Source: Sedimentisphaerales bacterium (lineage in GTDB: Bacteria; Planctomycetota; Phycisphaerae; Sedimentisphaerales; Anaerobacaceae). From it: a DNA stretch of 62,281 bases. Where the stretch lies: contig JAFGEF010000059.1 of assembly GCA_016931715.1 (NCBI GenBank), positions 1 through 62,281 on the forward strand, read 5' to 3'. Both the position numbers and the translations under genes were made by a program. The notes under the pieces are model-generated. The model saw nothing but the letters and a program-made list of their open reading frames with translations, did no database searches and had not been told where the DNA came from. This document shows positions 62,023 through 62,281 of this stretch, in pieces. Numbering within the stretch: position 1 is the first letter of the stretch; every line of letters begins with the position of its first letter.

Positions 62023-62281
62023 CCACGGCACATTCTTAACTCAAACTGGCCGATTCTGTTTTGTCATGCTGAACAACATAAAGCATCTGGCTACCGAACG
62101 AGTATTTACAATCGCTGTATGAAATATATTCGCTGCCCAGATTTTTCGCTCCGCTCCTAAGAAACTAAGACGGGTGGCATCTTCAAGCGCAGCCTGGAGA
62201 TGGTTCGGTATGAGTTCACCATCCCCATCCTGAAAAAAATCAGGATGAGGATGCCACCCATTATCTCAGGAAGCTAAGTTT
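62023..62281. other. Terminal non-coding region with repeat fragments
   Basis: TGTCATGCTGAAC at 62062, followed by AGCATCTGGC, resembles an arm of the repeat at 12151. Farther on, GGGTGGCATC (near 62173) and GATGCCACCC (near 62250) form a widely spaced inverted repeat, and CATCCCCATCCTGA / TCAGGATGAGGATG (near 62222-62252) forms a tight hairpin. No gene is supported up to the window edge. Confidence 0.55.

Noticed and set aside
61155-62033. 292-codon minus-strand frame at the end of the window
   Set aside because: It overlaps the aminotransferase completely, is Phe/Cys/Arg-rich and shows no family features.

Overview
The window looks like chromosome of an anaerobic or microaerotolerant bacterium of the PVC superphylum, most likely a planctomycete of the Phycisphaerae/Sedimentisphaerales type. 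The evidence is a PVC-type small basic protein (34520-34765), planctomycete-typical secreted families (DUF4159, DUF6941-like, AsmA-like and repeat lipoproteins), a low-to-moderate GC content, and an oxygen-defence set built on superoxide reductase, rubrerythrins, rubredoxin and a flavodiiron protein. Family names come from recognising motifs by eye; no database search was run. No tRNA, rRNA or CRISPR array was seen.

Layout. (1) 152-1432: a TolC-like outer-membrane efflux protein. (2) 1485-13077: a sulfur cluster. cysK-mnmA diverge from an IscR-like Rrf2 regulator that leads cysE-nadA-metXW(fusion)-metY-DUF4405-nifU-nifS-larE. It links cysteine and homocysteine synthesis to sulfur mobilisation, Fe-S assembly and tRNA/cofactor thiolation. 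(3) 13125-22550, all minus strand: an oxygen-defence island (zwf, rubredoxin, rubrerythrin-like, ferritin, peroxiredoxin, katG, desulfoferrodoxin, flavodiiron protein, tpx, rubrerythrin, Fur/PerR regulator). The regulator has a consensus promoter with a palindrome between -35 and -10 and is nearly leaderless. (4) 22847-25969: two paralogous lipoprotein-like proteins with an unusually long, highly conserved N-terminal region, coupled translationally to a radical SAM/SPASM enzyme. This is the best candidate here for an undescribed system. (5) 25998-32686: a secreted coiled-coil protein, then a TetR/CecR-like regulator with a tripartite MacAB-type efflux operon. (6) 32894-44967: small basic protein, SPOR-like membrane protein, miaB, gapN, three tandem Ca2+/cation antiporter paralogues around a DUF502 gene, a B12-type radical SAM protein and an eight-repeat T/S-H-N-G lipoprotein. 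(7) 45102-62281: ankyrin-TPR protein, a DUF72 pseudogene, a Met/Gly-rich triple-repeat secreted protein, three tandem leucine-rich-repeat proteins, an HTH replication-type protein, an AsmA-like giant, HEAT and DUF4159 proteins and an aminotransferase.

Mobile DNA. Three copies of a 185-197 bp MITE-like element were found (23742-23938, 29254-29439, 46661-46845), each with about 30-bp terminal inverted repeats and two internal hairpins. Two copies have perfect 10-12 bp target duplications. One interrupts the DUF72 pseudogene; the other two separate genes that would otherwise be tightly packed. A possible end-to-end remnant lies at 32710-32729. A separate 80-bp direct repeat flanks the DUF4159 gene, and REP-like palindromes lie in several gaps.
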